Assembly: GCA_021776055.1 (NCBI GenBank)
Contig: JAJFGP010000135.1
Coordinates: 1 to 34,043 of the forward strand
Length of the DNA stretch: 34,043 nucleotides
Direction: 5' to 3'
From: Kiloniellaceae bacterium
GTDB taxonomy: Bacteria > Pseudomonadota > Alphaproteobacteria > Kiloniellales > J153
In this document: piece by piece, positions 1 to 7,774 of the stretch
Position numbering within the stretch: position 1 is the first letter of the stretch
Layout: each line of letters begins with the position of its first letter
Translations under genes and position numbers: made by a program
The notes under the pieces: model-generated
The model's input: the letters and a program-made list of their open reading frames with translations, nothing else
Told to the model about the DNA's origin: nothing
The model's database searches: none

Positions 1-470
1 AGGTCCTTGATGGTGGGATCCTCAATCTCGAGGCTGATCTTCTCGTCGGGATAAAGCGGGGTGAGGTTGTCGAAGTTAATGCGGTGACGCGAATTTTCCG
101 GTGGGTCGAAGTTGATCTTGTTGACCTTCAGCAGGGCAAAATAGCGCTCGCCATCCTTGGGTGACCGGATCTGCCCATCGACCGTATCGCCGGTGCGCAG
201 GCCAAAGCGGCGCACCTGGCTGGGGCTCACATAAATATCCGCCGGTCCGGCCAGGTAGTTGGATTCCGGCGAGCGCAAAAAACCGAAGCCATCCTGCAAA
301 ATTTCGAGAACACCCGCGCCGCTGATCGGCACGTCGTTTTCGGCCATTTGCTTGAGGATCGCGAACATCATGTCCTGCTTGCGCAGGGTGCTGGCATTCT
401 CGATCTGCAGCTCCTCGGCAAAACTGAGAAGGTCTGCCGGTGTCTTGGCTTTTAATTCCTGAAGATTCAT
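1..470 (-). CDS. rho: Transcription termination factor Rho, N-terminal part (cut by window edge)
   Basis: Rho is the hexameric RNA helicase that ends transcription at unstructured C-rich RNA. The visible 156 residues start [20 protein letters not shown], the typical Rho_N helical domain, and continue into the cold-shock-like RNA-binding domain ([20 protein letters not shown], about residues 53-72, then [18 protein letters not shown]). The ATPase domain lies outside the window. The start is taken at the ATG ending at 470; an in-frame ATG two codons upstream (476) is possible, and neither has a strong Shine-Dalgarno sequence. It is transcribed leftward, away from the predicted origin, like the heme genes upstream. 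Identity is secure from the N-terminal signature. Confidence 0.96.
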   Translation of the reverse strand, partial: MNLQELKAKTPADLLSFAEELQIENASTLRKQDMMFAILKQMAENDVPISGAGVLEILQDGFGFLRSPESNYLAGPADIYVSPSQVRRFGLRTGDTVDGQIRSPKDGERYFALLKVNKINFDPPENSRHRINFDNLTPLYPDEKISLEIEDPTIKD

Positions 471-730
471 TGGCATTGCGCCTGGTGTCGATGGGAAGCG
501 AGGGGTGGGATTAAGGGCGGGATAGCGCCGCTGAGCTGTCAACGCCGCGCCGAAAGGCAGAAATCCGTACCGGAAACGGTGGATTGAAGGGCAGCCTAGC
601 GTGGTATCGGTTACCGCTTCATTACTTGGGACGCCCCCGCCGGTCGGCAAGTGGCATAGACCAGCTTTCGATAGCCCATGCCCTTGGGGAAGTCAAGCGG
701 CCCCCGAGACCGTTTGAGAACCTTCTATAC
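471..730. other. Non-coding gap upstream of rho
   Basis: This 260-bp stretch lies between the end of the SnoaL-like gene and rho, both leftward. It must hold the rho leader and probably its promoter. A TTGACA on the minus strand (537-542) resembles a -35 box, but no convincing -10 lies 16-18 bases downstream. A weak 7-bp stem (683-689 with 702-708, one G-T pair, no T-run) could be a degenerate terminator. The small open frames here show no protein-family features. Nothing else was recognised. Confidence 0.4.
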
Positions 731-1114
731 CTAGAACATACTGTTCGGATTGGCCGATGTTTCGGGGATCGTCTGCAGGACATCCCAATGCTCAACGATC
801 TTGCCATCGTTGGTCAGCCGAAAGATGTCGATCCCCGCGTAATCCTTATCACCGGGCCAGTGCTGAAAGCAGTGCAGAACCACGTAATTGTCCTCCGCGA
901 GGACGCGCTTGAACTCAACCCGCTTGCCCGGGTGCGCCCGTGCCATGGCCTCGAAATAGGCAATAAATCCATCCTTGCCGGTGGCAACCTCCGGATTGTG
1001 CTGAATATATTCGGAACCGACGTATTTCTCGACCGCCTCGGCAGGCCGGCATTGATTGAACATCAGATCGTAAAAAGCGACCACATTTTCCTTATTGCGA
1101 TCTAGATCCTGCAT
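731..1114 (-). CDS. SnoaL-like / NTF2-fold protein
   Basis: A 127-residue protein of the SnoaL-like polyketide cyclase / nuclear transport factor 2 fold. Family-typical stretches are [20 protein letters not shown] near residues 10-29, [19 protein letters not shown] at about 47-65, a central [16 protein letters not shown] strand pair and [20 protein letters not shown] near the C-terminus. These are the usual cone-shaped pocket elements, including the YIQHNP and EHWDVLQ motifs. The substrate cannot be predicted; such proteins range from cyclases to small-molecule binding proteins. It follows hemJ by 12 bp on the same strand, so it is probably the last gene of the hemE-hemH-hemJ unit, but nothing in its sequence ties it to heme. 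Confidence 0.85.
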   Translation of the reverse strand: MQDLDRNKENVVAFYDLMFNQCRPAEAVEKYVGSEYIQHNPEVATGKDGFIAYFEAMARAHPGKRVEFKRVLAEDNYVVLHCFQHWPGDKDYAGIDIFRLTNDGKIVEHWDVLQTIPETSANPNSMF

Positions 1115-1126
1115 CTCCGCTTGCCC

Positions 1127-1570
1127 TCAAAATGGCCGCACCACGACCAGAATCACGATGCCGATCATCAGCACCGTGGGGACCTCGTTCATGATCCGGT
1201 AGAAGCGCGCCGTGTGGCGGTTGGCATCGTTGGCGAAGTGCCGGCGCCAGCGGGCGAAGGCTCCATGGATAAGCGACATGGCCAAAACCAGGGCGAACTT
1301 GCCATGCATCCACGGCGCCGACCACAGATCCAAATGGGCCACCAGCATGAGGCCGAATATCCAGGTGGCGATCATCGCCGGGTTGATGATGGCGCGGAGC
1401 AGGCGCCGTTCCATGACCTTGAAGGTCTCGGATTGCGCCGAGCCGATCTCAGCGGCGCAGTGGTAGATATACAGGCGCGGCAAATACAGCATACCGGCCA
1501 TCCAGGCGATCACGGCGATGATGTGCAGAGCCTTGACCCAGAGGTAAGCTTCACCAAGAAACCCCGCCAT
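1127..1570 (-). CDS. hemJ: Protoporphyrinogen IX oxidase HemJ
   Basis: HemJ (formerly UPF0093) is the membrane protoporphyrinogen oxidase that many alphaproteobacteria use instead of HemG or HemY. The 147-residue length and four hydrophobic segments fit. The first segment carries the conserved His (residues 11-30, WVKALHIIAVIAWMAGMLYL) followed by PRLYIYH. The conserved Lys lies in PWMHGKFALVLAMSLIHG around residue 90. It starts 32 bp after hemH and is followed closely by the SnoaL-like gene. With hemE and hemH upstream, the operon provides three late heme steps: uroporphyrinogen decarboxylation, protoporphyrinogen oxidation and iron insertion. Confidence 0.93.
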   Translation of the reverse strand: MAGFLGEAYLWVKALHIIAVIAWMAGMLYLPRLYIYHCAAEIGSAQSETFKVMERRLLRAIINPAMIATWIFGLMLVAHLDLWSAPWMHGKFALVLAMSLIHGAFARWRRHFANDANRHTARFYRIMNEVPTVLMIGIVILVVVRPF

Positions 1571-1602
1571 CTCAATCCTTTCCGCCAGAATTGGCTTTTA
1601 GT

Positions 1603-2655
1603 CTACGGGACATGCGCCGGCATCGGACATTGCCCGCAGACGGCAGGGCAAACGCGGCCACCGGCGCCAGAACGCAGCGGAACCTCCCCGTGCCCCATGG
1701 TGCGCACCATGTCGGCCAAGCCGCCTATGAAAGCAGTCCCGGCATCGACTGTGGGCGCCCGCTCATAGGCTAGTGCGCCGCTCTCCCGCGCTAGGCGCGC
1801 GTATTCGATGTCCAGCTCCACCAGGGTCTCGGAATGCTCCGAGACGAAGGCTACGGGCGCTACCACCAGCGCCCGGCCCTCGCGGCCGGCAAGCGCTATC
1901 TCGGCGTCCGTGGCCGGGCCGATCCATTCCAATGGTCCCACCCGGCTTTGATAGCAAACCCGCCAGTCCAGGTCTGCCTCACCCAACCGCGTCACCAGCG
2001 CTGCGGCGGTTTGCTCTACCTGCCACTGATAAGGATCGCCGCGCGCGACAATTTGTTTCGGTAGGCCGTGCGCGGAAAGAAGTAAGCGCACCGGCCCTTT
2101 CGCCCGCGCCGCCGCGATGTGCGGGCGCAATCGCGCGGCCATTTCGCCGATGAGTCCGTCCTGCTGCGGATAACAGCAGACCGCAGCGCTGGGTACCGTA
2201 AGGCCGGCGCGCGCCGCCGCCGCGTGCCAATCGCGCAAGGATGATCCAGTCGTGGTCGAGGAATATTGCGGATAGAGGGGTAGCAAAACGATGCGATCCG
2301 GTCGGTACGCTTGTACGGCCGATACCGCCTCTGTCACGCGCGGATGCCAATACCGCATGGCGATAAAGGTTTTGTACCCATCCGCCGTCTCGTTATCTCG
2401 ATTAAGTTCCGCTTCGAGGGCATTCGCTTGCGCTTGAGTGTTCGGCAGCAGCGGCGAGGCGCCGCCCATCTCGCGGTAGATGGCGCGCGCCGCCGAGGCG
2501 CGCCGCCGAGAAATGAATTGCGCCAACAACCAGCGGATCGGTAACGGCGCACCGATGATGGCGGGATCGTTGAACAGACTGAACAGAAACGGCCGCACGG
2601 CCGGCAAGCTGTCCGGACCGCCGAGGTTGAAGAGGACGACCGCGGTCTTACCCAT
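1603..2655 (-). CDS. hemH: Ferrochelatase
   Basis: HemH inserts ferrous iron into protoporphyrin IX. The 350-residue protein starts MGKTAVVLFNLGGPDS, the standard N-terminus. It contains LPLYPQYSSTTTGSS, the catalytic-His motif LLLSAHGLPKQIVARGDPY and the late motif FVSEHSETLVELDIEY. The frame stays open 25 codons upstream (to 2730), but that extension overlaps hemE and lacks family similarity, so the ATG ending at 2655 is chosen; its ribosome site is weak. The C-terminus carries clustered cysteines (VCPAVCGQCPM). Some alphaproteobacterial ferrochelatases, such as that of Caulobacter, hold a [2Fe-2S] cluster there; a cluster here is inference. It lies 25 bp downstream of hemE. Confidence 0.96.
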   Translation of the reverse strand: MGKTAVVLFNLGGPDSLPAVRPFLFSLFNDPAIIGAPLPIRWLLAQFISRRRASAARAIYREMGGASPLLPNTQAQANALEAELNRDNETADGYKTFIAMRYWHPRVTEAVSAVQAYRPDRIVLLPLYPQYSSTTTGSSLRDWHAAAARAGLTVPSAAVCCYPQQDGLIGEMAARLRPHIAAARAKGPVRLLLSAHGLPKQIVARGDPYQWQVEQTAAALVTRLGEADLDWRVCYQSRVGPLEWIGPATDAEIALAGREGRALVVAPVAFVSEHSETLVELDIEYARLARESGALAYERAPTVDAGTAFIGGLADMVRTMGHGEVPLRSGAGGRVCPAVCGQCPMPAHVP

Positions 2656-2680
2656 GGCTACCAACTCATGTGCGCGATGT

Positions 2681-3727
2681 TTAGGCCGGCGCCCGCCAGG
2701 CGCGCACATGATCGACCAGGGTCTGCACATGGACGATCGGCGTTTCGGGGAGAATACCGTGACCTAAATTGAAAATGAATGGCTTTGCAGCGAGGGTATC
2801 CAAGATACGCGCCGTTTCCTCCCGTTGCGCCTCGCCGCCAGCAAGCAAGGCGATAGGATCGAGATTGCCCTGCACGGTTACCTTGGTTTGCACATGATCC
2901 CGCGCCCAGACCAGCGGTACGGTGGTATCCAGGCTCAAACCCTCGGCCCCGCTTGTCTCGGCGAAAGTTTCGTAGAGAAGCCCAACACCCCGTGGAAAGG
3001 CGATCATCGGCACATCCGGACAAGCAGCGCGCACGCGCTCCCGAATGGCGCGCGCCGGATCGAGACACCAACGGCGTAAGGCACCTTCAGGCCAAACCCC
3101 AGCCCAGGAATCGAAAAGCTGGAGAGCTTCGGCGCCGGCCTCCGCCTGGCAAATGAGATGGTCGGCAGTAGTCTCGATCAGAAGATCAATTAAGCGTTGA
3201 AAGGACACCGGATCCCGGTAGGCCCAGGCTTTCGCCTTGGCGAAATCCTTGCTGGAGCGCCCTTCGATCATATAGCTTGCCACCGTCCACGGCGCGCCGG
3301 CAAATCCGATAAGCGTGGTTTGCGCGGGTAGGTCCGCGCGCAAGCGCCGCACCGCCTCATAGACCGGCGCTAAGCGATCGATAAAGCCACGCACGGCTAG
3401 ATCGTCAATATCCGATGCCCGCGTCAGCGCCTTAAGGATCGGGCCCGTCCCCTCCTCGAAGCGCACCGATTGGCCGAGGGCGTGTGGTAACACCAAGATA
3501 TCCGAAAAAAGAATCGCCGCATCGAAGGCAAACCGACGGATCGGTTGCAGGGTGATCTCGACGGCCATCTCGGGGGTTAGGCAAGTGGTCAGAAAATCGC
3601 CAGCCTGAGCACGAAGCTCACGATACTCCGGCAGATAGCGGCCTGCCTGGCGCATCAACCAAATCGGCGGCGTAGCGTTCGTCTCACCCCTCAAGGCGCA
3701 TAGAAATGATTTGTTAGAAGGCGACAC
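2681..3727 (-). CDS. hemE: Uroporphyrinogen decarboxylase
   Basis: HemE removes four acetate carboxyls from uroporphyrinogen III to give coproporphyrinogen III in the cytoplasm. The 348 residues match the usual length. The signature PPIWLMRQAGRYLPEYRE sits near residues 19-36 and carries the substrate-binding arginines. FSDILVLPHALGQSVRFEEG holds the catalytic Asp, and GFAGAPWTVASYMIEG and FIFNLGHGILPETP follow in family order. It is the first gene of a leftward heme operon. Its 5' side faces the predicted origin, as in Caulobacter crescentus and Rickettsia, where hemE borders oriC, so its promoter must lie inside the origin region. Confidence 0.97.
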   Translation of the reverse strand: MSPSNKSFLCALRGETNATPPIWLMRQAGRYLPEYRELRAQAGDFLTTCLTPEMAVEITLQPIRRFAFDAAILFSDILVLPHALGQSVRFEEGTGPILKALTRASDIDDLAVRGFIDRLAPVYEAVRRLRADLPAQTTLIGFAGAPWTVASYMIEGRSSKDFAKAKAWAYRDPVSFQRLIDLLIETTADHLICQAEAGAEALQLFDSWAGVWPEGALRRWCLDPARAIRERVRAACPDVPMIAFPRGVGLLYETFAETSGAEGLSLDTTVPLVWARDHVQTKVTVQGNLDPIALLAGGEAQREETARILDTLAAKPFIFNLGHGILPETPIVHVQTLVDHVRAWRAPA

Positions 3728-3770
3728 GAGTCCTCGTGCGAAAATAGGCGAAACCGTTAGAGGCCCCTCT

Positions 3771-3814
3771 TACACTAAAATCTAATTATTATAAAAGAAT
3801 CCTTGTAGTAGTAG
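3771..3814 (+). other. Candidate DNA-unwinding element with DnaA-trio-like TAG repeats
   Basis: Bases 3771-3800 are 26/30 A or T. Five bases later TAGTAGTAG occupies 3806-3814, followed by a GC-rich block (3817-3835) and then a TTATCC word at 3856. Read 3' to 5' from the box side, this is box, GC-rich spacer, GAT repeats, A/T tract. That is the order described for the bacterial DnaA-trio unwinding system, in which DnaA loads onto one strand. The repeat is short (three perfect triplets), so chance is possible, but its position is apt. Confidence 0.6.
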
Positions 3815-3855
3815 TTGGCCCTGCCGGTGTCGGGGATTAATCAGTTTGCCCAAGG

Positions 3856-4144
3856 TTATCCCGTGGCTAATTCAGGCAAATCGCGGCATGTAAAATTCTG
3901 TGGGCAGCTTATCGTATTGTAATCGAAATCCAGCGAATCTTGCGCTTGTGATGCGAGCGGTGGATAAGAAGGATAAGGATGAAAACCGAGCTCGGTCGAG
4001 CTACTAGCCCTGACTGTGGACGCATTCGATTATTCCCGGGTAAGTCGCCTAGCCATTTTTCGGTTAGGGTGCATGGAATTTTGGGCCTATCGCGAAAACC
4101 CTGACTTATCCCCGGTCACGGTTTTCTATAACGGGTTACGCACA
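3856..4144. promoter_or_regulatory. Cluster of DnaA-box-like sites
   Basis: Words resembling TTATNCACA are: 3959-3967, minus strand TTATCCACC (8/9 to TTATCCACA); 3968-3976, minus strand TTATCCTTC (6/9), directly next to the previous one; 4106-4114, plus strand TTATCCCCG (7/9); 4136-4144, plus strand TTACGCACA (8/9 to TTATNCACA); 3856-3864, plus strand TTATCCCGT (6/9); and 4015-4023, minus strand ending TCCACA (6/9). The adjacent pair at 3959-3976 is the strongest. Weak boxes are common in alphaproteobacterial origins; individual sites are uncertain. Confidence 0.5.
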
Positions 4145-4176
4145 AGATCGAGGGTGGCGGAGGACAGAGATAAGCG

Positions 4177-5001
4177 ATGACGGCCTATCACCTGCACCTG
4201 GTCTCGGACGCCACCGGCGAGACGATAAATTCGGTTGCTCGCGCTTGCCTCGTTCAGTTCGAGGGGATCGAGCCAATCGAACATGTCTGGAGCTTGGTGC
4301 GTACCCGCGGGCAGATGGAAAAAGCATTGCGAGGAATTGCCGATCATCCTGGGCCGGTGCTCTTCACGCTGGTCAACGATACGTTGCGCGGTTTTTTGGT
4401 AGAAGGCTGCCGCGATCTGGATGTGCCCTGCATTCCGGTTCTCGATCCGGTGATCCATCGTTTGGCAAGCTGCTTCGGGGTCGAGATTAGCGGCCAGCCC
4501 GGCCTGCAGCACGCCCTTGATGCAGAATACTTCCAGCGTATGGATGCGATGAATTTTGCCCTGGCGCACGACGATGGTCAGCTGCAGGACGGTCTCGCAA
4601 AAGCCGATGTGGTGTTGGTCGGTGTCTCGCGCACATCGAAGACGCCGACATGTCTCTATCTCGCAAACCGCGGAATCAAAACCGCTAACGTGCCGGTTGT
4701 CCCCGGTTGTCCCTTGCCGCCACAACTTCAAGCGATGCCGAAAACACTCGTTATCGGTCTGACCAAGGACCCGGAACGGTTGGTGCAGGTACGGCGCAAT
4801 CGTTTACGCATGATCGCCGAGGGTCACGATGATACCGACTATGTCGATTTGGATTCCGTGCGCGAGGAAGTGGCTTTCGCGCGCAAGCTGTGTCGGCAAA
4901 ATAGCTGGCCCATTATCGATGTAACACGGCGCTCGATCGAAGAGACCGCAGCGACGGTGATGAATCTCTATGCACGCCATCGCGGTGCCGATGAGTTATG
5001 A
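4177..5001 (+). CDS. ppsR: Pyruvate,phosphate dikinase / PEP synthase regulatory protein (DUF299)
   Basis: This bifunctional kinase/phosphorylase switches pyruvate,phosphate dikinase or PEP synthase off and on by ADP-dependent threonine phosphorylation and Pi-dependent dephosphorylation. The 274 residues show the family opening YHLHLVSDATGETINSVARA, the P-loop-like GVSRTSKTPTCLYLANRG near residues 149-166 and VPVVPGCPLP followed by GLTKDPERLVQVRRNRL. GGAGG lies about 13 bases before the ATG. It is the first gene right of the predicted origin, as in Caulobacter and Rickettsia, and its stop overlaps the maf start in ATGA. Which target enzyme it controls cannot be told from this window. Confidence 0.95.
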   Translation: MTAYHLHLVSDATGETINSVARACLVQFEGIEPIEHVWSLVRTRGQMEKALRGIADHPGPVLFTLVNDTLRGFLVEGCRDLDVPCIPVLDPVIHRLASCFGVEISGQPGLQHALDAEYFQRMDAMNFALAHDDGQLQDGLAKADVVLVGVSRTSKTPTCLYLANRGIKTANVPVVPGCPLPPQLQAMPKTLVIGLTKDPERLVQVRRNRLRMIAEGHDDTDYVDLDSVREEVAFARKLCRQNSWPIIDVTRRSIEETAATVMNLYARHRGADEL

Positions 5002-5615
5002 GCGAGAATGGCACACAGATAGGAGCGGTCATCCTCGCCTCGGCCAGCGCGACGCGACGGGACATGTTGCGCGCTGCCGGTGTGCCCTTGCAGGTCGAGC
5101 CGGCGTACGTTGACGAAGACGAGGTGAAGACAGCCTTGCATGCGGACCAGGCTAGCGCTCTGCAAGCGGCTGAGACCTTGGCCGAACTGAAGGCGGCCAG
5201 AATTTCGGCCAAGCATGGAACGACGCTGGTCATCGGTGCCGATCAAATCCTCGATTGTGACGGACGCTGGTTCGACAAGCCGGCCGACCGGACGATGGCC
5301 GCGGCGCATTTGCGCGCCCTATCGGGCAAACGCCATGCCCTGGCGACCAGCGTGTGCGTGATGCGCGGCGGCACCCGCCTGTGGCATCACAATGAGGCCG
5401 CGCATCTGACCATGCGCTTGCTCGATGACACGTTCATTGCCGGATACTTGGCAGCCACCGGCGATGATGTGTTGAGCACGGTCGGCGCCTATCGGTTGGA
5501 GGGTCAGGGGGCACAGCTTTTCGCGCGCATCGAAGGGGATTTCTTCACGATTCTCGGTCTGCCCCTGCTGCCGCTGCTCGAGAATTTGCGCGCCCACGGA
5601 GTGCTGCCGACATGA
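4998..5615 (+). CDS. maf: Maf-family nucleoside triphosphate pyrophosphatase
   Basis: Maf proteins hydrolyse non-canonical or modified nucleoside triphosphates to monophosphates. The 205-residue protein has the N-terminal ILASASATRRDMLRAAGV motif (about residues 12-29), the catalytic-Asp region LVIGADQILDCDGRWFDKP and the late LEGQGAQLFARIEGDFFTILGLP block. Its start overlaps the ppsR stop by 4 bp and its own stop overlaps aroE by 4 bp, so translation is probably coupled. The usual SPRRRELL pattern is here SATRRDML, seen in alphaproteobacterial paralogues; the exact nucleotide preference is unknown. Confidence 0.93.
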   Translation: MSENGTQIGAVILASASATRRDMLRAAGVPLQVEPAYVDEDEVKTALHADQASALQAAETLAELKAARISAKHGTTLVIGADQILDCDGRWFDKPADRTMAAAHLRALSGKRHALATSVCVMRGGTRLWHHNEAAHLTMRLLDDTFIAGYLAATGDDVLSTVGAYRLEGQGAQLFARIEGDFFTILGLPLLPLLENLRAHGVLPT

Positions 5616-6466
5616 TCCCGTCCGGCGAAGGCAGAATCGCCGGTGTTATGGGTTGGCCAGTGGCCCATTCCCTGTCGCCGCGTCTGCACGGGTTTTGGCT
5701 GCGCCAGTACGGTATCGATGGCGCCTATGTGCCACTGCCCGTGCGCCCGGATGCTTTTCCCGACGCGATCCGGGCGCTGGCGCAGATCGGCTTTCGCGGC
5801 GTCAATATTACCGTACCGCACAAGCAGGCGGCGCTGAGCGCCTGCGATCAGGTGGATGCGGTGGCGCGGCGCATCGGCGCGGTCAATACCGTGGTCTTCA
5901 CGGATGGGCGCCTACACGGCAGCAACACCGATGCCTTTGGCTTTCTTGAAAACATGCGTGAGGGTGTGTCGGATTGGCAACCGACGACTGGCCCCGCCGT
6001 GATCCTCGGCGCCGGCGGCGCGGCGCGGTCCGTTGTCGCGGCCCTGGTGGATTCGGGGGTGTCGGAGGTGCGCGTCTGCAACCGCAGCGATCAGCGGGCC
6101 CAGACCCTATGCCGGGAGATCGGCGGGCCGGTTAAACACTTCCCTTGGACGGACCGGGAGGCGGCGCTGGCGGAAGCGGCGGTGCTGGTCAACGCCACCA
6201 GCCTGGGCATGACGGGACAGGCACCGCTGATGCTCGATCTGGCGCGCTTGCCGACCCGTGCCGTGGTAAGCGATCTGGTCTATGTGCCGCTGGAAACACC
6301 GCTTCTGGCGGCGGCGCGGGCGCGCGGCAACCGGGTGGTCGACGGGTTGGGTATGCTGTTGCATCAAGCACGGCCCGGCTTTGCCGCCTGGTTCGGTGTC
6401 TCGCCAACCGTCACACCCGAATTGCGCGATTTCGTGCTCGCCACCATGGATTCGGCCGGAACGTGA
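5612..6466 (+). CDS. aroE: Shikimate dehydrogenase
   Basis: AroE reduces 3-dehydroshikimate to shikimate with NADPH in aromatic amino acid synthesis. The 284 residues show GWPVAHSLSPRLHGFWLRQY near the N-terminus (shikimate-binding serines), VNITVPHKQAAL with the catalytic Lys, NTDAFGFLENM with the catalytic Asp, the dinucleotide motif GAGGAARSVVAAL near residues 131-143 and the NATSLGMTG motif. It starts inside the maf stop (ATGA), and its stop overlaps the GTG start of coaE. The origin-proximal ppsR-maf-aroE-coaE-dnaQ order is conserved in alphaproteobacteria. Confidence 0.96.
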   Translation: MIPSGEGRIAGVMGWPVAHSLSPRLHGFWLRQYGIDGAYVPLPVRPDAFPDAIRALAQIGFRGVNITVPHKQAALSACDQVDAVARRIGAVNTVVFTDGRLHGSNTDAFGFLENMREGVSDWQPTTGPAVILGAGGAARSVVAALVDSGVSEVRVCNRSDQRAQTLCREIGGPVKHFPWTDREAALAEAAVLVNATSLGMTGQAPLMLDLARLPTRAVVSDLVYVPLETPLLAAARARGNRVVDGLGMLLHQARPGFAAWFGVSPTVTPELRDFVLATMDSAGT

Positions 6467-7104
6467 GGGGCCATCACCGATTGTGGCGCGCACCGCCGCT
6501 GGTACTCGGCTTGACCGGCTCGATCGGCATGGGGAAATCCACGGCGGGGCGCCTGCTGCGCCAACTTGGTTTGCCGGTACATGATGCGGACGAGGCGGTG
6601 CATGCCTTGCTCGGCCCGGGTGGGGCCGCGGTGCCCGCCGTCGTGGCGGCATTTCCCGGAGTTGCCACGAAGGGGGTTATCGACCGGAAAAAACTGGGCA
6701 CGCGCGTTTTTAACGACGCGGCGGCCTTGCGCCGTTTGGAGGGCATCCTGCACCCGGCGGCGCGAGCCTCGGCAATGCGATTTTTGCAGCGACAAGCGCG
6801 GCGACGGCAACCGCTGGCGGTGCTCGATATCCCGCTGTTGTTTGAAACCGGGGGTGAGCGCCTGTGTCATGCGGTCGTCGTCGTCACGGCGCTCGGTGTT
6901 GTGCAGCGCTCCCGGGTTCTGGCACGGCCCGATATGACCGCCGCGCGCCTGCGGGCCATTCAGGCGCGGCAAATGCCGGACCGGGAAAAGCGCCGGCGGG
7001 CCGACTTTGTCGTGCAAACCGGCTTGGATAAGCGGCACACCTTGCGGCAGTTGGCCACGATTGTCAGACTGCTGCGGCAAACCCGGCGGAGGCGGTATGC
7101 GTGA
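6463..7104 (+). CDS. coaE: Dephospho-CoA kinase
   Basis: CoaE phosphorylates the ribose 3'-OH of dephospho-CoA, the last step of CoA synthesis. The Walker A motif GLTGSIGMGKSTAGRLLRQLG lies around residues 15-35, followed by HDADEAVH and DIPLLFETG. The frame runs open far upstream through aroE in another phase, so the start is chosen as GTG at 6463, which overlaps the aroE stop (GTGA) and gives a normal 213-residue protein. A TTG at 6481 is an alternative. Its 3' end overlaps dnaQ by 8 bp. Confidence 0.92.
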   Translation: MRGHHRLWRAPPLVLGLTGSIGMGKSTAGRLLRQLGLPVHDADEAVHALLGPGGAAVPAVVAAFPGVATKGVIDRKKLGTRVFNDAAALRRLEGILHPAARASAMRFLQRQARRRQPLAVLDIPLLFETGGERLCHAVVVVTALGVVQRSRVLARPDMTAARLRAIQARQMPDREKRRRADFVVQTGLDKRHTLRQLATIVRLLRQTRRRRYA

Positions 7105-7774
7105 GATCGTGCTCGATACGGAAACCACGGGCCTCGATCCGGCGGCCGGTCATCGGGTGGTCGAGGTGGCCTGTCTCGAGCTCGCGCAGCACATGCCAAC
7201 GGGCCAAACCTTCCGGCGCTATCTCAATCCGGAACGCGAGATGCCGGAAGAAGCCCGCGCCGTGCACGGCTTGGATGATGCATTCCTGGCGCCGCAGCCG
7301 TTGTTTGCCGAGGTGGTCGACGAGTTTCTCACCTTCATCGACGATGCGCCGCTGATCATCCATAATGCCCAGTTCGACCTGAAATTCCTGAACGCCGAGC
7401 TGGCGCGTCTCAATCGGCCGCCCCTGATGTCCGACCGGGCGGTGGATACGGTGAGTATGGCTCGGCGGCGCTTCCCCGGTGCTCAGGCTAGTCTCGATGC
7501 GCTGTGCCGGCGCTTCGGCATCGACAACACGGCGCGCACGCTGCACGGGGCGCTGCTCGATTGCGAATTGCTTGCCGAGGTTTATCTGGAATTGCGCGGC
7601 GGCCGGCAACCCGGCTTTGATCTAGACCCTGCGAAACGAGTTGCCGAGGCGGCCGGTACGCAAATAGCGGCGCAGGCCGCCCGGCCGGCGCGGCCACATG
7701 CACCAAGTCCCGAGGAAAACGCCGCACACGAAGCCATGCTCGCGCGCCTGAAGGCACCGATCTGGCGTAATTAG
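7097..7774 (+). CDS. dnaQ: DNA polymerase III epsilon subunit (proofreading exonuclease)
   Basis: The 3'-5' exonuclease of the replicase corrects misincorporated bases. The 225 residues carry all three exonuclease motifs: VLDTETTGLDP (residues 5-15), HNAQFDLKFLNAEL near 92-105 and HGALLDCELLAE near 152-163, which contains the H-x4-D ending typical of the DEDDh class. The C-terminal tail (about 180-225) is Ala/Pro-rich and probably binds the polymerase. The start is the ATG at 7097, overlapping the coaE end by 8 bp; an in-frame extension to 7007 lacks similarity. The stop overlaps the convergent secB stop. Confidence 0.95.
   Translation: MREIVLDTETTGLDPAAGHRVVEVACLELAQHMPTGQTFRRYLNPEREMPEEARAVHGLDDAFLAPQPLFAEVVDEFLTFIDDAPLIIHNAQFDLKFLNAELARLNRPPLMSDRAVDTVSMARRRFPGAQASLDALCRRFGIDNTARTLHGALLDCELLAEVYLELRGGRQPGFDLDPAKRVAEAAGTQIAAQAARPARPHAPSPEENAAHEAMLARLKAPIWRN

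Larger units (their letters stand above)
3728..4176. other. Predicted chromosomal replication origin (oriC)
   Basis: A 449-bp non-coding gap separates leftward hemE from rightward ppsR. In Caulobacter crescentus and Rickettsia prowazekii the origin lies exactly between hemE and this second gene. The sequence shows an A/T tract (26 of 30 bases, 3771-3800) in a GC-rich chromosome, three TAG triplets (3806-3814), a GC-rich spacer and a scatter of TTATCC-type words. Three GANTC sites, the recognition sequence of the alphaproteobacterial CcrM methylase, lie at 3728-3732, 3797-3801 and 3935-3939. Neighbouring genes on both sides read away from the gap. No perfect TTATCCACA box is present, so origin function is inferred mainly from position and architecture. 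Divergent hemE and ppsR promoters must also be here. Confidence 0.8.

Noticed and set aside
683-708. Hairpin CTTGGGG / CCCCGAG after the SnoaL gene
   Set aside because: Short stem with a G-T pair and no T-run; termination here may be Rho-dependent but cannot be shown.
584-1105. 173-codon plus-strand open frame
   Set aside because: It is the antisense shadow of the SnoaL-like gene and resembles no known family.
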